Assembly (NCBI GenBank): GCA_905147135.1
Contig: LR990050.1
Coordinates: 1,810,501-1,874,500 of the forward strand
From: Blastobasis lacticolella
Taxonomy: Eukaryota; Arthropoda; Insecta; Lepidoptera; Blastobasidae
DNA length: 64,000 bases
Direction: 5' to 3'
The notes below the pieces were generated by a model. That model was not told where the DNA came from. It saw only the letters and a program-made list of their open reading frames with translations, and made no database searches. Positions 34,019 to 46,300 of this stretch are shown here, piece after piece (position 1 is the stretch's first letter; every line of letters starts with the position of its first letter). A program made the position numbers and the translations under genes.

Positions 34019-37000
34019 TCAGAAGTGGGATAAAGGACTCGCAACGTCCTACAATATTTCTAACATTATTATTTTTTATGTTACATCGTGATCTTTCCGC
34101 CCGCACGAGCCTGTGGAAGCTGGATTCTTCTTACGACGCGGTACGGCGAGTACCTGCAGAATGCAGATGCGGGACTACGATGTTTGGTCCTCGACGAAAC
34201 TGCTATTTACAGTTTTTAATCGGTGAGTCGTTCATTCATTTCTCTCATCGAATGTGTAACGAACAAATTGAGAAAGTCGAGAAAGTCTTAAATTGCTATG
34301 CACCAACTTAGTGGCAGAATTACAATTTAATTAATTTTACAATGGATTTAAAACTAAAGTTCCTGTCCAAAAACGAATACGAACACAACAGTAAAATTTG
34401 AAAATTATTTGTTTAATGAGGGTATGGTTTGATTATAATTTTAACTTTGACCGTCGATACTTTTTAAATTATTTTGAAAAGCTGCCTACAACATTGAAAA
34501 AAAAAGTCTTTGTAATTTTTTGTTGGTAAGAAATAATTTACAAAATGAATGTAAATACGAGTAGTTAAATTCTAAATTGGTTTGTGTTAGGTTATTTGCA
34601 CTATGTAACGTTAATGTGAATTACTTTTATTGTTTAGCTTTTTTTGGTGTAGTAGCCGATCGACTGTGTTACCTATGACTAAGTATATCCGATGGACCTA
34701 GTACAGGTTTTGTTAAAGAATAAAACATGAGCTGACAGGATATTGATAGATACTACTTTATGATTTTAACTATTGAGAAATTGCTATTCTAAGTTTATAG
34801 CTTAACAGGTGTACGTGCACGTTATATAAGTATGACTAGAACAGCAGTACCTTTTCATCAGCATCATAAATTTAAGAGTTGGACTCCTGCCGATGGAGAA
34901 ATCTACCTACAAGTACCTACCTATTACAAAAGTGTGAGGAATGAACGTCAATAAGTAAAAATGTTAGTGATGTCTATTAATTTCGATTTGTTTTTCCTTG
35001 AAAAAAAAAAGAGTATTGCTTTGAGTTACATACTACAAGACAGCTAGTAGTAGCGGATGTTTTACAACCATAAGGTCAGGAATGATCGAGCGAACATGGT
35101 ACTGTGCTGTTTCCATTTTTCAGATAACACACGAGACCCTTCTACAAGTAAATGGGCATCGTCACTACAATCTACGATGTCTTGCACGACTTACGGACTT
35201 CCCCTCTGAAGAACGGAACGAGACCTAAACCTGGACTTGCGCCGTGCTGTTTTCATCACGTTGCGAGACTGGAACACCTTGTTTAAATCGACGATGGGAG
35301 CGACATCGCTAAAACGGTAGCAGGTAACACCCTGAAGGGTTCTGCATTAATACTGCATAAGACGCAGACGACTTAATCCCTGAAACTCGTGCTTCAAACT
35401 ATACTGACTAGTTAGAAAGAATAAGTTTAAATTTATTTTATTTTAATTTATTTTCTAAATAGACGCTATATTTTCCCCATATTAAAGTTAAATTTTAAAT
35501 ACAAAAGTATGTGAATGCCAACTGAAACCGTTAAAAACGGTAATCGCATAATTTCTTTTTCAATAACAATACGTTTGTTGTATTTTCAAAATGGATTTCT
35601 AGTTATTCATTGCATAAAATGATTTAACGCCAATAATAATATGATTCAGTAATATGATACTGTGATGTGAGAATGGCCACTTTTATGAACTGCATATGTG
35701 ATTTATTTGTGCGAATATTATACACACATTTTATTATACAACTTCACAGCAGTGTTACACTACACTTCATTAAGTTATATGTTCATACTACACGAAACCG
35801 ACAGTAACTACCTATCTCGATCTTAAAAAGTTTTTTTATCCATACAAATTTCGTAGTACGATTTTACCCCCAAAGAATTAGGGGTTAAAGTTAACCCAAG
35901 TCATGTTCTCTATAAATTCTATTAATTCCGTAAGAAATGATTTTAGACGAATATTGAGAAATCCTTTCATAGAAGCCATCAGTACTAAATTATATATATG
36001 CTTTTCAACAATTCTTGTTGGTGTTTTAATAAAAAAAAAAACTATTTTGTGCGGTTCACCGACAAATACTTGCTAAGTTTTCTAAATAATAAGTTAACGA
36101 TAATCGTAACCTTTATATTTCCGTCAATTTGATAGGTAACTTTAATAAGTTAGTACGTACTTGTAATAGTCTGACATAGATTATCGAAAACGAAAGACAC
36201 ACATATGTTTTCAATTTTTTTTCGCATTTCTATGTAGTAAATCCAAAAATTTGCCTCGTATAAAAGAAATAACCGATATCAACCGCCTTTAACAAAGAAA
36301 TAACATGTAAACAAAACCCTACCAGTTACCCACATTGGAAAATATTAAAATCATTGACCAAATGGAAATGCTGTAGATACGTCTTTCCAACATTTTACTA
36401 TGTTTGCGTTGATATTTGAGACAATTTTTTGAATCTCCTGCCCCACACTTCCCACTGAAAGTATTGTTTTAACAATTGTCCTTAATTTACAAGAAAAATT
36501 GTTTTCCCTCAAGAATACTATCATACGTATTTTTGTTGCACAATGTTTCCATCATGTTGACAACACAACATTTTGTTCGGTGGGTTCCCGGCTTAACTCA
36601 AAATATTAATTTGTTTACTTCATTTTTATTTCCACAAACTGTACCATACAATAAATATTCAATTCAAGATATTTATTAAAGTACCTACATCGACAAGATA
36701 CTTTTAAAAATGGGTACCTTTATTTATTGTATTTATTCATACATTGAAATATTACATGAAAGATTTTTAACTCTTAAATGTACATCCAATAACAGGCAAA
36801 CTTACGTTCACAATAGAATCGATCGCGCTTAATTAAAAAATAAATCTACCACCGGCATTCGTCTGATATTTTTAAGTGCGAAAGGTCTTTGCACTGCGTC
36901 TTGGGACCGAGAAAGACACCATGTTTAACAAGTATGAACAGTCGATTAACCCCCTTACAATTTTAAAAAGAACTAGTTTTGTTATCATAAACTATATACC

Positions 37001-38834
37001 TTTACCTGTTTCCATAAACTATATTCGGATAATCTACCGCTATGAAAGAATTTTCAAAACCAAAACAGTGGTTACGAAGATTTTGGTTTCGAAAGATTAT
37101 TTATTTCATTTCATTTATTACGTATCAGTTTTCCAACAGATTTCACAATATTATGTAGTACTTACATGTATTTATATGGCACCCTGTTAGGGCATTGCAA
37201 ATAAGTGAGAGTATCTAATAAACAGTACAATAAACAAAAAATTAAATAATTTACATATTAGTAAGATGTCATTCTGTATTAGCAATTAATTCTATCAGCA
37301 GTATTGTCATTTTTCACATAAATTTCAAAACGGTGTCATAAATAATATAATACAATAGTTATATCCGGATTATCTCAATTCAAGGTGATTAAAAAAATTT
37401 ATCAATATTATAATAGCATTTTGGCACAAGATAGGATTTCATTTCTTTGGTAAATGATTTAAATTTTTAATGATTTTTTATGTTGTTGGATATATGATTA
37501 CTTGAACATTTTATCCATCACAGCGTGGGGACCATTTGTAGATATAGTGAATTTAGAAAAATGTTTCTGTTTATTAACATTGCGATCGTTTCGTCTAACG
37601 CAAGTTATAGGTGAATACATTTACTTGAATTTTCTTACAAATTTATATGACTGTAGAATGTACAATGACGTCACTGTTAGTATGCCGTACTTTATAAATT
37701 TCCGTCCGAACTTATAACTTTCCCCCTACAGATGACTAAAATTTAAATTTTTGCTAGCTACCGTTAGTGATTGGAAAGTCAAACGTCAGAATTGACCGAA
37801 CGGATTTGGCTGATAAGTACCATTTATTATATTGTGACAAAGTCCAGAAGTAAAACAACAAACATTTATTTACACACACATAAGAAACAATACCATACGA
37901 TAAGTACTGTATTCTTCCAAAAACAAAAGATACTTTATACTAAACACTAATATTTTCTATTTACTACACGTACCTATTCAATTTTATTATATTAATGTTT
38001 ATATATTATGTTTGGTCTTTTTCTTTCTTTTTTTCTTGCCCGATGTCGGTCAGCCTCACAGGCAGTGAGTGTTGGGCCTGGCATGTTAAGGCATATAGTC
38101 AACATTTATCAGGATCACCGGTATAGGTGATGCCAGTGACAAAAAATATTATCAGGATCACGGATAAAGGTGATGCCGGTGATGGCTTACAATAATAATT
38201 ATGAAATTTAAAAAAGCGTACATGCATTACTGATGATTTCATTGACTTAATAACTTAACTATTGGACTTAGTTAAAATTGTAAATAAAAAACAAGCTAAA
38301 GTGCAATGAAAAAAAGCGGAAATGCTAAGTACATGGTTATTTATTTATCAATAATGGTACAAAATAAAAAGGAAAGCTGGAATGCTATAAAAAAGCGGAA
38401 ATGCACAGTAATTTTTCAAATATGGGTTTAAAAAAGTTAAGTATGTGACGAATATAAAACATACATAATATTTATAAACTTTTGTATGTACACGTTGTAC
38501 ACGTGAAAATAACACAGCATAAACGATACAACAGGCACAACTTATATTTTTAATTTTAGGGTTAACCTATGTAAACTTTATGTGATAACATGTTCTACGT
38601 CAATGGAATTTACTAATTGTTTGTTTACCTACTTGAGTAGTTTTTCGTATTGATAAAAATTATATATCAATGTTATTCTAATCTTCTTTGTAATTAAATA
38701 TGATGAGATTACTATAATAATATAATAGTTTACGTTTTTAATTATGTTTACAATTTATTCCATAATTGTTTTAACTTGATGTACAATCACAATGTTTAAG
38801 TACTTCGAGAACGAAGCACATGTCAGTATGGCCG
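34019..38834 (+). other. LTR element interior, non-coding
   Basis: Begins TCAGAAGTGGGATAAAGG right after the LTR, where a primer-binding site would lie, but I cannot assign a tRNA. The interior is AT-rich, and its longest open frame is 104 codons without a domain. No clear polypurine tract precedes the 3' LTR. Confidence 0.7.
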
Positions 38835-39668
38835 TGTTATATTATATGGTATTATAGTCTATTTTTAATTGTTATTTAAAAGTAAAACTATCGTAATTAA
38901 TAATAAATAATATTGCCAAATAAAATTATAGTCGTTTCAGAACGAATGTACGAAACTCCTGAACGATGTTTAATCTTTGAGTACATTTAGTACTAATTAA
39001 CTAAAAGTTTGGTTTCTAATTATTAAACGTATCTTATAATTATTTAAAATAGTTTTAAGAACTATTTCGATGAAATTGGTTATTATCTTTGCACAATATT
39101 TCATAGTTAATTAGAATTATTATAACGTGCTGTCATTGGTTGAAATGTAACGGCTTCTAACTTCCGTTTGAATGTTGGTTATATAAACCCAGTCGAGAGA
39201 CTGCGAGGGGCTTTTTTCGCTCCAGACCCGGCACAGAGTTAAGTACAAACTTGCATTGTTTTATTGTTGCTTTATATTTTGTATTAGTTTTATTTATCTA
39301 TATAATCGGTTATTGATTGAATCATACGTTATTACGTATACTATTGTCCCATTTTTAGGGATAAATATGTATTTTGCTATGTTTTATTATGTTCAGAATA
39401 TATTGTTATATTCCCATGTAACTTTGTTTGCTATGATTACCTATCCTATAATATAATAACTTATCTAATTTGATCTAATATGTGTGTTTAAATATGCTAT
39501 TCCTTTCCTGAATAAATAGCTATTTATATTTAACTAATGTGCCCTATTTTATTTCATTAAGCTTTCCACCCTTAGTTTTCGATAAAATACTAGACCACCA
39601 TAATTAATATCTTCTAAATACTTAACTTCACACCCGAGATCTGTACACTCTATACACCCTATCTAACA
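38835..39668 (+). repeat. 3' LTR
   Basis: Near-identical to the 5' LTR, with TATA at 39180-39187 and AATAAA at 39511-39516. Confidence 0.9.
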
Positions 39669-39837
39669 CATGCAAGGCGGAGATTAAGCCAAACTCCTAC
39701 ACTAATGTAGAGCCATATAACACTCAGAACCAACTGAAATACAGCACTGCCATCTGCAGTCTACCGCGACGTATCGTCTGTTGCTGCGTGCAGTCGGCTA
39801 CGAACTCGCACCTGTGTTTTTTTATACCATTAAGGCA

Positions 39838-40012
39838 TAAAGGCCGCGTGGTATCTGACATAGCAATGACAGCAGCTTTTCCAATGGTTACATTTATAAC
39901 ACTGCGATCTCCAACCCGCCTGCCTAGCGTGTAGATTATGGCAATAACCTCCTCTTTCGTAGGAGAGGCCCTAAGATCTACAGTGGACTGTTTATGGGCT
40001 TTGATGATGAAG
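39838..40012 (+). repeat. Interspersed repeat R3, internally deleted
   Basis: Contains CACTGCGATCTCCAACCCGC and CAATAACCTCCTCTTTCGTA but lacks part of the 5' half. Confidence 0.6.
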
Positions 40013-40474
40013 GTGGTGGACATACTTGCCTGATGGTAAGCAGTTAACACAGCGTATGGACGTTCGCAATACCAGAGGATCACTCCTGCGCTACCGACCC
40101 AGCAAAAACCTTTTCACCCCTTTATTGAAGAAACTAAATGAAAGACATTTATTGCGTAACAAAACCACCAACACAATAATCACATAATACAAATTTATCA
40201 TTTAAACAAATTAATAAAACTTATAAAATATATTTCTATAAAAAATTACAAAATTTATAATATGTCGATTCGAAATTGTTGTCCTGTGTCACACTTTGCT
40301 AACAAAAGTACCTCTATCTTCCGCGCGTCCCACAGAGTGAATCTAGAAGGCAGTGCCTTGAGACAGAAATAATGATCTTAAAGAAGAAATATACTACATA
40401 AGCTACGTTTTTAAGCCTTAAATAAATTATGCATATTATACCTAATACAGCGCAAGACATTGCTATTTCATATA

Positions 40475-41212
40475 TCTATACTAATATTATAAAGAGGAAA
40501 TGTTTGATTTTTTGTTTGTTTGTTTGTATTGAATAGGCTTCGAAACGACTAAACCGATTTCAAAAAATTTTTCACCGTTTTGAAGCTACACTATCCCCGG
40601 GTGACATAGGCAATATAATATTTTCTGAAAAATTACGAATCATTAATAAAACTCCAATAATGTAACCCAAGGTGTAAAAAAATACCTAAAAAATTCCTTA
40701 CATCGCGTGTGCTGCGAAAGCTATTGATTATAGAACAATATAATGTACTACGACTTTGCAGAACATATCATTATCTACAAAAAGTGTCGCAACAGTATAT
40801 GTCTAACTATTATAGTTATGTCACAATAAGTGTTCTTTTACTTTCAAAATTTAATTGAAATGCCGCCACTAAAAAACGCTCTTTATTTGTACCTAGGTAT
40901 TAATCCTTATCAAAATCAATTACATCATATTCACGACTGCGTCAATACCTTTATATAACTTTTTGAATTATTCAATTCAGACATTCCATGCGAAAGATAT
41001 CACGAGTTTAAAAATGTGAATATTAGAAAAAAGTCGCGTGTTCGCCGCTCAGTCCGCTCGGCTATCTAGGCAGCACGGGGTACGGGAAGGGAGTCAATAT
41101 CAAGAAATAAAGTGCCGCGCGGCTCACTCGCGCGGTCGGCTCCCTACGCAGCGGTCGTGTGTAACCCGTGTACCCGTAGTGGTACCCGTGCGAAGCCGGG
41201 GCGGGCCGCTAG
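40475..41212 (+). mobile_element. Non-autonomous Helitron (Lep1-like), unit 1 only
   Basis: Inserted between A (40474) and T (41213). It begins TCTATACTAATATTATAAAG and ends GGGGCGGGCCGCTAG, which are diagnostic Helitron termini (TC...CTAG between A and T). Homologous to the 30155 copy. Unit 2 lacks it near 60850-60940. Confidence 0.88.
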
Positions 41213-42108
41213 TATTTTATGAACTCCAATCCCTACCGACATTGTACGTGTTGCCTTACAACATCGCCTGTAAAACAATGCGGTTTTCGGCAGTGGCGCC
41301 TCTAGGGCAATGCTTGGCAACTATGGCAACGGTAACTGGCAACTTATGCCGGTAATTTGGCATTTGGCGGCAGGCAACCTCGTTATAGTGCGGGAGCTGG
41401 ATGCTATGACACCCACTTTACATCTTGAAAGTAAATTACGATGTAAAAGTGATCCTTTATGTTATAGAGAATCGGACAACTAGGAACTACGAGTATATAA
41501 TAGTTTCAGGTAAAAGTTATAATATAAAATAAAATTCAATTAAAAAATATTTATTTTCTAAATGAAAATAATGTAAAAAGGCTAATAATAATGCATTTTC
41601 ATACTCTTTTGGATACGTCAAAACCAAACTACATATGCATTTGCCGACTGTTTTATACATATCAACATCGTACAACATTTATCAACTTCGTAACTTAACC
41701 GACTGATAACTGAATCTAAACTGCTAAACAGATTTTAACTTAATAAAGAAACTGCGTCGAAATTTGTCCAGGCACAAAGGAGACATAATGCCATAGACAA
41801 GCACATAGAAACACTTCAAACAGATACACACTTCAAATATAAAATACTCCTGTTTTTATGATCTACGGGAATAAAAATTCGAGTTTCCGGACACTTTAGA
41901 AGAGTCGACTCGTAACCATGACTCATGGCAACTGCGTCGAAATATCGAGGTAAAAACAATACTAACCGTAATAAACCCGATAACATGTGCGTTGAAAGTG
42001 TAAAGAATAACCACGAAAGTCTTAAAACCTGTATAAATATATGTTATAAGAGTTGCTTTTCTGTGCACTACCTGTCTGCTGTTATAATCCTGTGCTTCTA
42101 TCCATACC

Positions 42109-42216
42109 AAGGTTGTCTGGAAGAGATCACATTAATGATAAGACCGCCCTTTGTACTACCTACCATATATTTAGAATCTGTATTTATGTTCTCTGGTGTG
42201 CAAATAAAGAGTTATG
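42109..42216 (+). mobile_element. LINE 3' UTR, unit 1
   Basis: Contains GGTTGTCTGGAAGAGATCAC, GATAAGACCGCCCTTTGTAC and GTGCAAATAAAG, a 3' end shared by many lepidopteran non-LTR elements. Counterpart 61859-61975 ends AATAAAGATTGTATTGTATTG. Confidence 0.6.
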
Positions 42217-42525
42217 TATTCTTCTTCTTCTTCTTCTTATCGAGTCGATGGACTAAACTCTGACTTATACTCTATTGGCCCAGTATTCGGCGACGCATAC
42301 AGCGTTTGAACTGGCCTCGAACAAGTCCTCCGTGGTACAAGTTTTAGGGCACGCCGAGCATGAAACGAGGTGGTCCATAGTTTGCGGAGATATGCCACAG
42401 TCGCACTGAGAACTGTCATTTGTATATCCCCACCTAAAGATATTCTCTTTACATCGGCCCACCTGGGATCGCAGCCTATTTAACGCCTTCCAGGTTGGCC
42501 TCGGAAGAGTTTTGTATTGTACTGT
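42217..42525 (-). mobile_element. Non-LTR C-terminal fragment, unit 1 only
   Basis: Minus-strand frame with RLRSQVGRCKENIFRWGY, C-D-C-G, SPQTMDHLVSCSACPKTCT, VCVAEYWANRV, i.e. the C-terminus of a non-LTR polyprotein. A (GAA)n tail (TTC on plus) is at the low-coordinate end. Unit 2 lacks this insert. Confidence 0.7.
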
Positions 42526-42593
42526 ATTGTATATATAATCTTCATCGAGCTCCTGGAGTATTGGCAGTACGCCGACGCCGTGTCGCCGCGGAC

Positions 42594-42785
42594 CTATTTA
42601 ACCTGCCTTTGAATGCATTGATATGGCTGTAGCATTGTTGCAAGTTTCAGAACGTCCATGCCTTCAGTCGCCCACAAATTAATAGTGGATGTGACTTCAT
42701 TGTCGAAAGCGCTGAAGCCTTTCTTGCTTTCTTGTTGCGCTGAATTGTATTGTTCACCTAAGTCTGAATGTACCCTATTTTCCAT
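42594..42785 (-). pseudogene. Unidentified small frame, truncated in unit 1
   Basis: 63 codons, starting MENR. The unit 2 counterpart (61905-62228) continues for 44 more residues. Here a TGG-to-TAG change ends it. I do not recognise a family. Confidence 0.35.
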
Positions 42786-43095
42786 ATATTATATAAAGTC
42801 ACCTTTGTGCTATGGGGCTTGTTTGTCTAGCCCATAAAGTTTGTAGATGCCACAAAGTTATCAGACCGGGTGGTCAAAGCTAGAACTAAGTGTCCCCATT
42901 TTGAAATGTCATATAACAGCGACGCTCTCAACGGGTCAGATAAGTTTATTGCACTATATATTAGCGGAGCTTTCTAACACAGGCATTAAGCTTAAAGACT
43001 CCAATGACTGTTGTTTTAGAAATTGTATAAAAGAAAATAACATCTTTTTCATTTTTACCTATACCTAATACTAATTTAATGATTTAGCAAGCCTT

Positions 43096-43328
43096 TCAAC
43101 TTTCCCTTATTGTTCTTATCTTCTTTTCTTTAACAAACGTCACCTTCTTCGGTTTAACGGGCTTACTAGCGTTTTGTTTTGCAATAGCAGATTTTTCCAA
43201 CTTGTCCCCTTTCTGAATTGCCTGCTTTAAAATTCTATCTCGGATAAAGTAGATTAAGAGTTGAGTTAGCTCCAGTATTGTGAGGACGCTGCAACCGAAG
43301 AATGCGCTGATTATTCCGCCTAGTTGAC
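43096..43328 (-). CDS. Channel gene 2, TM2 exon and C-terminus
   Basis: Acceptor ACTATATTTCAG. Encodes GQLGGIISAFFGCSVLTILE and a hydrophobic TM2 ending in IYFIRDR. This includes the G-x-S selectivity-filter motif (GCS), followed by a Lys-rich cytosolic tail. One base is missing near 43120 relative to gene 3, so the last residues differ and it stops three codons earlier (76 versus 79 residues). Confidence 0.86.
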
Positions 43329-46300
43329 CTGAAATATAGTAAATTCATATTTTTGTGTGGTTTCCGAACGGATAGACCGATTACAGACTGAATAGCCCGA
43401 TTACTGACGTTAAGGTTACTGTTATAAAAAAGATAAGTGCAGGAATTGTAGATGACAGGTGACTGTTACATGCCGTCATAATTGCTTTTTCTGTACGTTT
43501 GTCAGTTATAAACTACTGGACCGATTTTAATGAAATATAGCTAAGAAATATCTCGATTAAAATGCCTTTTAAATACAGAAAACCTTATCTTAATCGGTTA
43601 GTCGGGAGCTACGATGGCACAGACAGACACACAAATACACAAAGCCACAGATACACAGGTCAAATCTAGAACGCTCCTCTTTTTTCGTTGGGGTTTAAAA
43701 ATTATAACGAATAAAAAATTTCGGAGCTATTTCACTCTACTAGACACACAATACAAAACACTAAGACAGCGAAACGAGCAAAAAAAATACTTGCTAAACA
43801 ACTGCATGGTGTTGAAATACGATCGCCGTGAAGATATCTTCCTCCTGTGGCCAGCGATGAAGATGCGGACCACAGTGACGTTTTTCAAATTTAAACCGTC
43901 ACTGTAATATAAGAAATCGGATTCATCATAATCATCAACACCTCAACCATCACCATCAACATCAATATATTGAGGAAAAATATTTTTTTTTGTCATACGG
44001 TAGGCTGACAGGCAAGCGGGCCACCTGATGGAAAGTGGTCACCACTGCCTATAGACATAAGCAACACCAAGAGTATCGCTAATGCGTTGCCTACCTCTAT
44101 AACACGTTGCAATGGCAGCAAAAAGGCAAATGCCTGCCACTGGCACTGCCAAAGCCACGGTTCCCCAAATCCCCACCCCATGGAGCACTGGAAACCTTAC
44201 TCACCGGCAGAAACAATACTATTTAAAAGAGTATTATTTAGCTACGATATTCTGTAAGGTGGAGGTACTTCCCCAGTCAGGCGGCTCCAATTCGAACGAG
44301 ATACCCCGCTATGCCCTACCTCTCTTTAAATCATATCATGAAGAAACCTGCACATTTTGGCAACTGAACGTGTAACCACGATCCAATGTAGTCAGGTTCC
44401 CCTGGTAAAAGAGTAACGCAGGTCATACGGCAGTCGCTCCACTGTAATTACCTAATCTGCCAAATCTTGGATCATGGTCAAGGCGGACCCCGGGCCCTCC
44501 AAGAGCAAAATGGACGTTAAAGCCAACATGACCATTGTCATAACCTCCATGCTTGACAGTCAGGGAAGAGAAATACACAACAGAAAACGCAGCTACAAAC
44601 ATTCTGGTCTCTAGCTAGGGTGTGGCGACACCCTAAATAGATTGGGAAGCCCTGAAAAGTCATAAGTCACCCTAAGGTAGTCACCTTAGGGTGACTTATG
44701 ACTTTTCAGGGACTTTCAACCTAAGTTTAGGTTATGGGCTCCATTTTTCCGTACTTGGAATCTGTAGAATCTAGGTGTGCCTTAGGCACAGAAAACCCTT
44801 GGATTTCAAGGTATTTAGGAGGCCCAGTTTTTTTCCAGAAGTCAGTCCATTTGGACGTTCCCTAGGAGAGACAACATTCCCAATGAAGCCCTGTAGTCCT
44901 TTGGTGATAGAACTGTATGACCACATGCGCTGCTGTTTCCTCAGCTACCAAACATCCCCTATACACGGGCCTTTCTGTTCCGATTGTGTGCAGTACTTAA
45001 TATAGGTAAAGGTATCCTGTAGTTGTTCCACTACTGTCCTAAATTCACTCCATTTCAGATCTAGCAGACTGTTTAGTAGATTTGGGCCTATTCGGTCACC
45101 GCTAACTTAGGCCTTTGAAAATGCATACTTACTAGAATTTATCATGCGTCTGCACTCCAGGTACAAGGTCATTGCTATCAGTTTGGACGTCGTCGAGTTC
45201 CACGTCACAAGTGGGAGGGCAATTGCATTGGGTGAATGTTACTGTAACAATACATAAAACAAAGACATGTAAATAAAAGTTGATGGTAATATGCAAATTC
45301 ATCAGCAGCCAAATTCATTACCTAGTGAAATAACGGACCTTGGCTGGCAGATTTACCGCTAGACGCTATGCCGAGATTTACCGCCGTGATAAAGAAGAAC
45401 AAGCGCATATCGGCAGCGTGTTAGACGCAGAACAGCGGCAGTGTGCGACGCCGGAGCTCGCATTCCACCTTGAAGTAGATTGTGCAGTCCTACCGCAAGA
45501 ACCTCTAGGCCTGTGCTAAACTCAACTGTGTAAAGTTCCCCTGCTACTAAGACAGTCGTGGCCCTGACGAACCAGGATTTTCCTTAACGGTTTGTGCGAG
45601 TTAGATGGCAATCGCCGCATTTACTCGTAAAATTCAAAACACTATAGTTCTGCAGCCGTATCTGCTATCTTTGACAGTATACCACAATCTTGATGCAGTT
45701 GAGCAGGGACCAATCGCAGCAAGCCAGAGCCAGAGTTGTCTTGCTGCGATTGTTTTCAACTCAATTGCATCAAAATGGCAGCGCACAATCGAAGAAAGGC
45801 GGTACAACTCCTGGTAGGAATCCGCTTTCCTAGTAGAAGATCGTACTCTGGCTGGCAGATTTACCGCTGCTGAGACGAGTTTTACCGCCGTGATAAAGAA
45901 GAAACATAAAATAGAAAAACGTATGAAGAAGTAGTGCGTACCAGCAGCGTGTTTGACGCAGAGCAGTCTCCTCGCGCGGCAGAGTGCGGCCCCGGCCGGC
46001 CGCGGGTGCGTGGTGCCCACGCAGCCGCAGCGGCGCAGCGTGCGCTGGAGCTCGCACTCCACCTTGCAGTAGTCCATGCGTGGAGGAGGGAGAATTGTAA
46101 TTATTTTTCATTACGCAAAATATGAAGTGGGATGTGTAAATATGTCTGTGACATCATATCTGCTGTTTTCAAAACGGAGGAACCAATGTCGATGCGGTGT
46201 TTCTCTATTAATTACAATTAACTTATTATAATTACAAAGGCTTAACGCCCCTGGTGTTGCTGATATCCATAGGCGGCGGTGACCATCAGGTGGCCCGCTT

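Larger units (their letters stand above)
33215..39668. mobile_element. LTR retrotransposon without coding capacity, unit 1 only
   Basis: 804-bp and 834-bp direct LTRs flank a 4.8 kb interior, with the target duplication CATG at 33211-33214 and 39669-39672. Unit 2 preserves the empty site (AACAACGCATGCAAGG) near 60245. No gag, protease, reverse transcriptase or integrase frame was found, so it resembles a LARD-type non-autonomous element. About eight substitutions separate the LTRs (about 1%). Confidence 0.92.
6765..43423. repeat. Tandem segmental duplication, unit 1
   Basis: From ATAAAAAAGATAAGT onward the sequence is collinear with 43424-62799, with about 3% substitutions in the exons compared. 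It is nearly twice as long because it holds six large insertions lacking in unit 2: 9164-11125, 17381-19789, 21618-25685, 30155-31116, 33215-39668 with duplicated CATG, and 40475-41212. A smaller LINE piece near 42217-42525 is a seventh. The unit carries channel gene 1 and, at its right end, the 3' exon of gene 2. Confidence 0.92.

Noticed and set aside
34078..34311. 77-codon frame at the start of the LTR interior, considered as gag
   Set aside because: No nucleocapsid Cys-His box or other gag feature; too short and isolated.
41856..42110. Hydrophobic 84-codon frame, similar frame at 61605-61859
   Set aside because: Low sequence complexity, replacement changes as frequent as silent ones by eye, overlap with LINE 3' sequence and no known domain.
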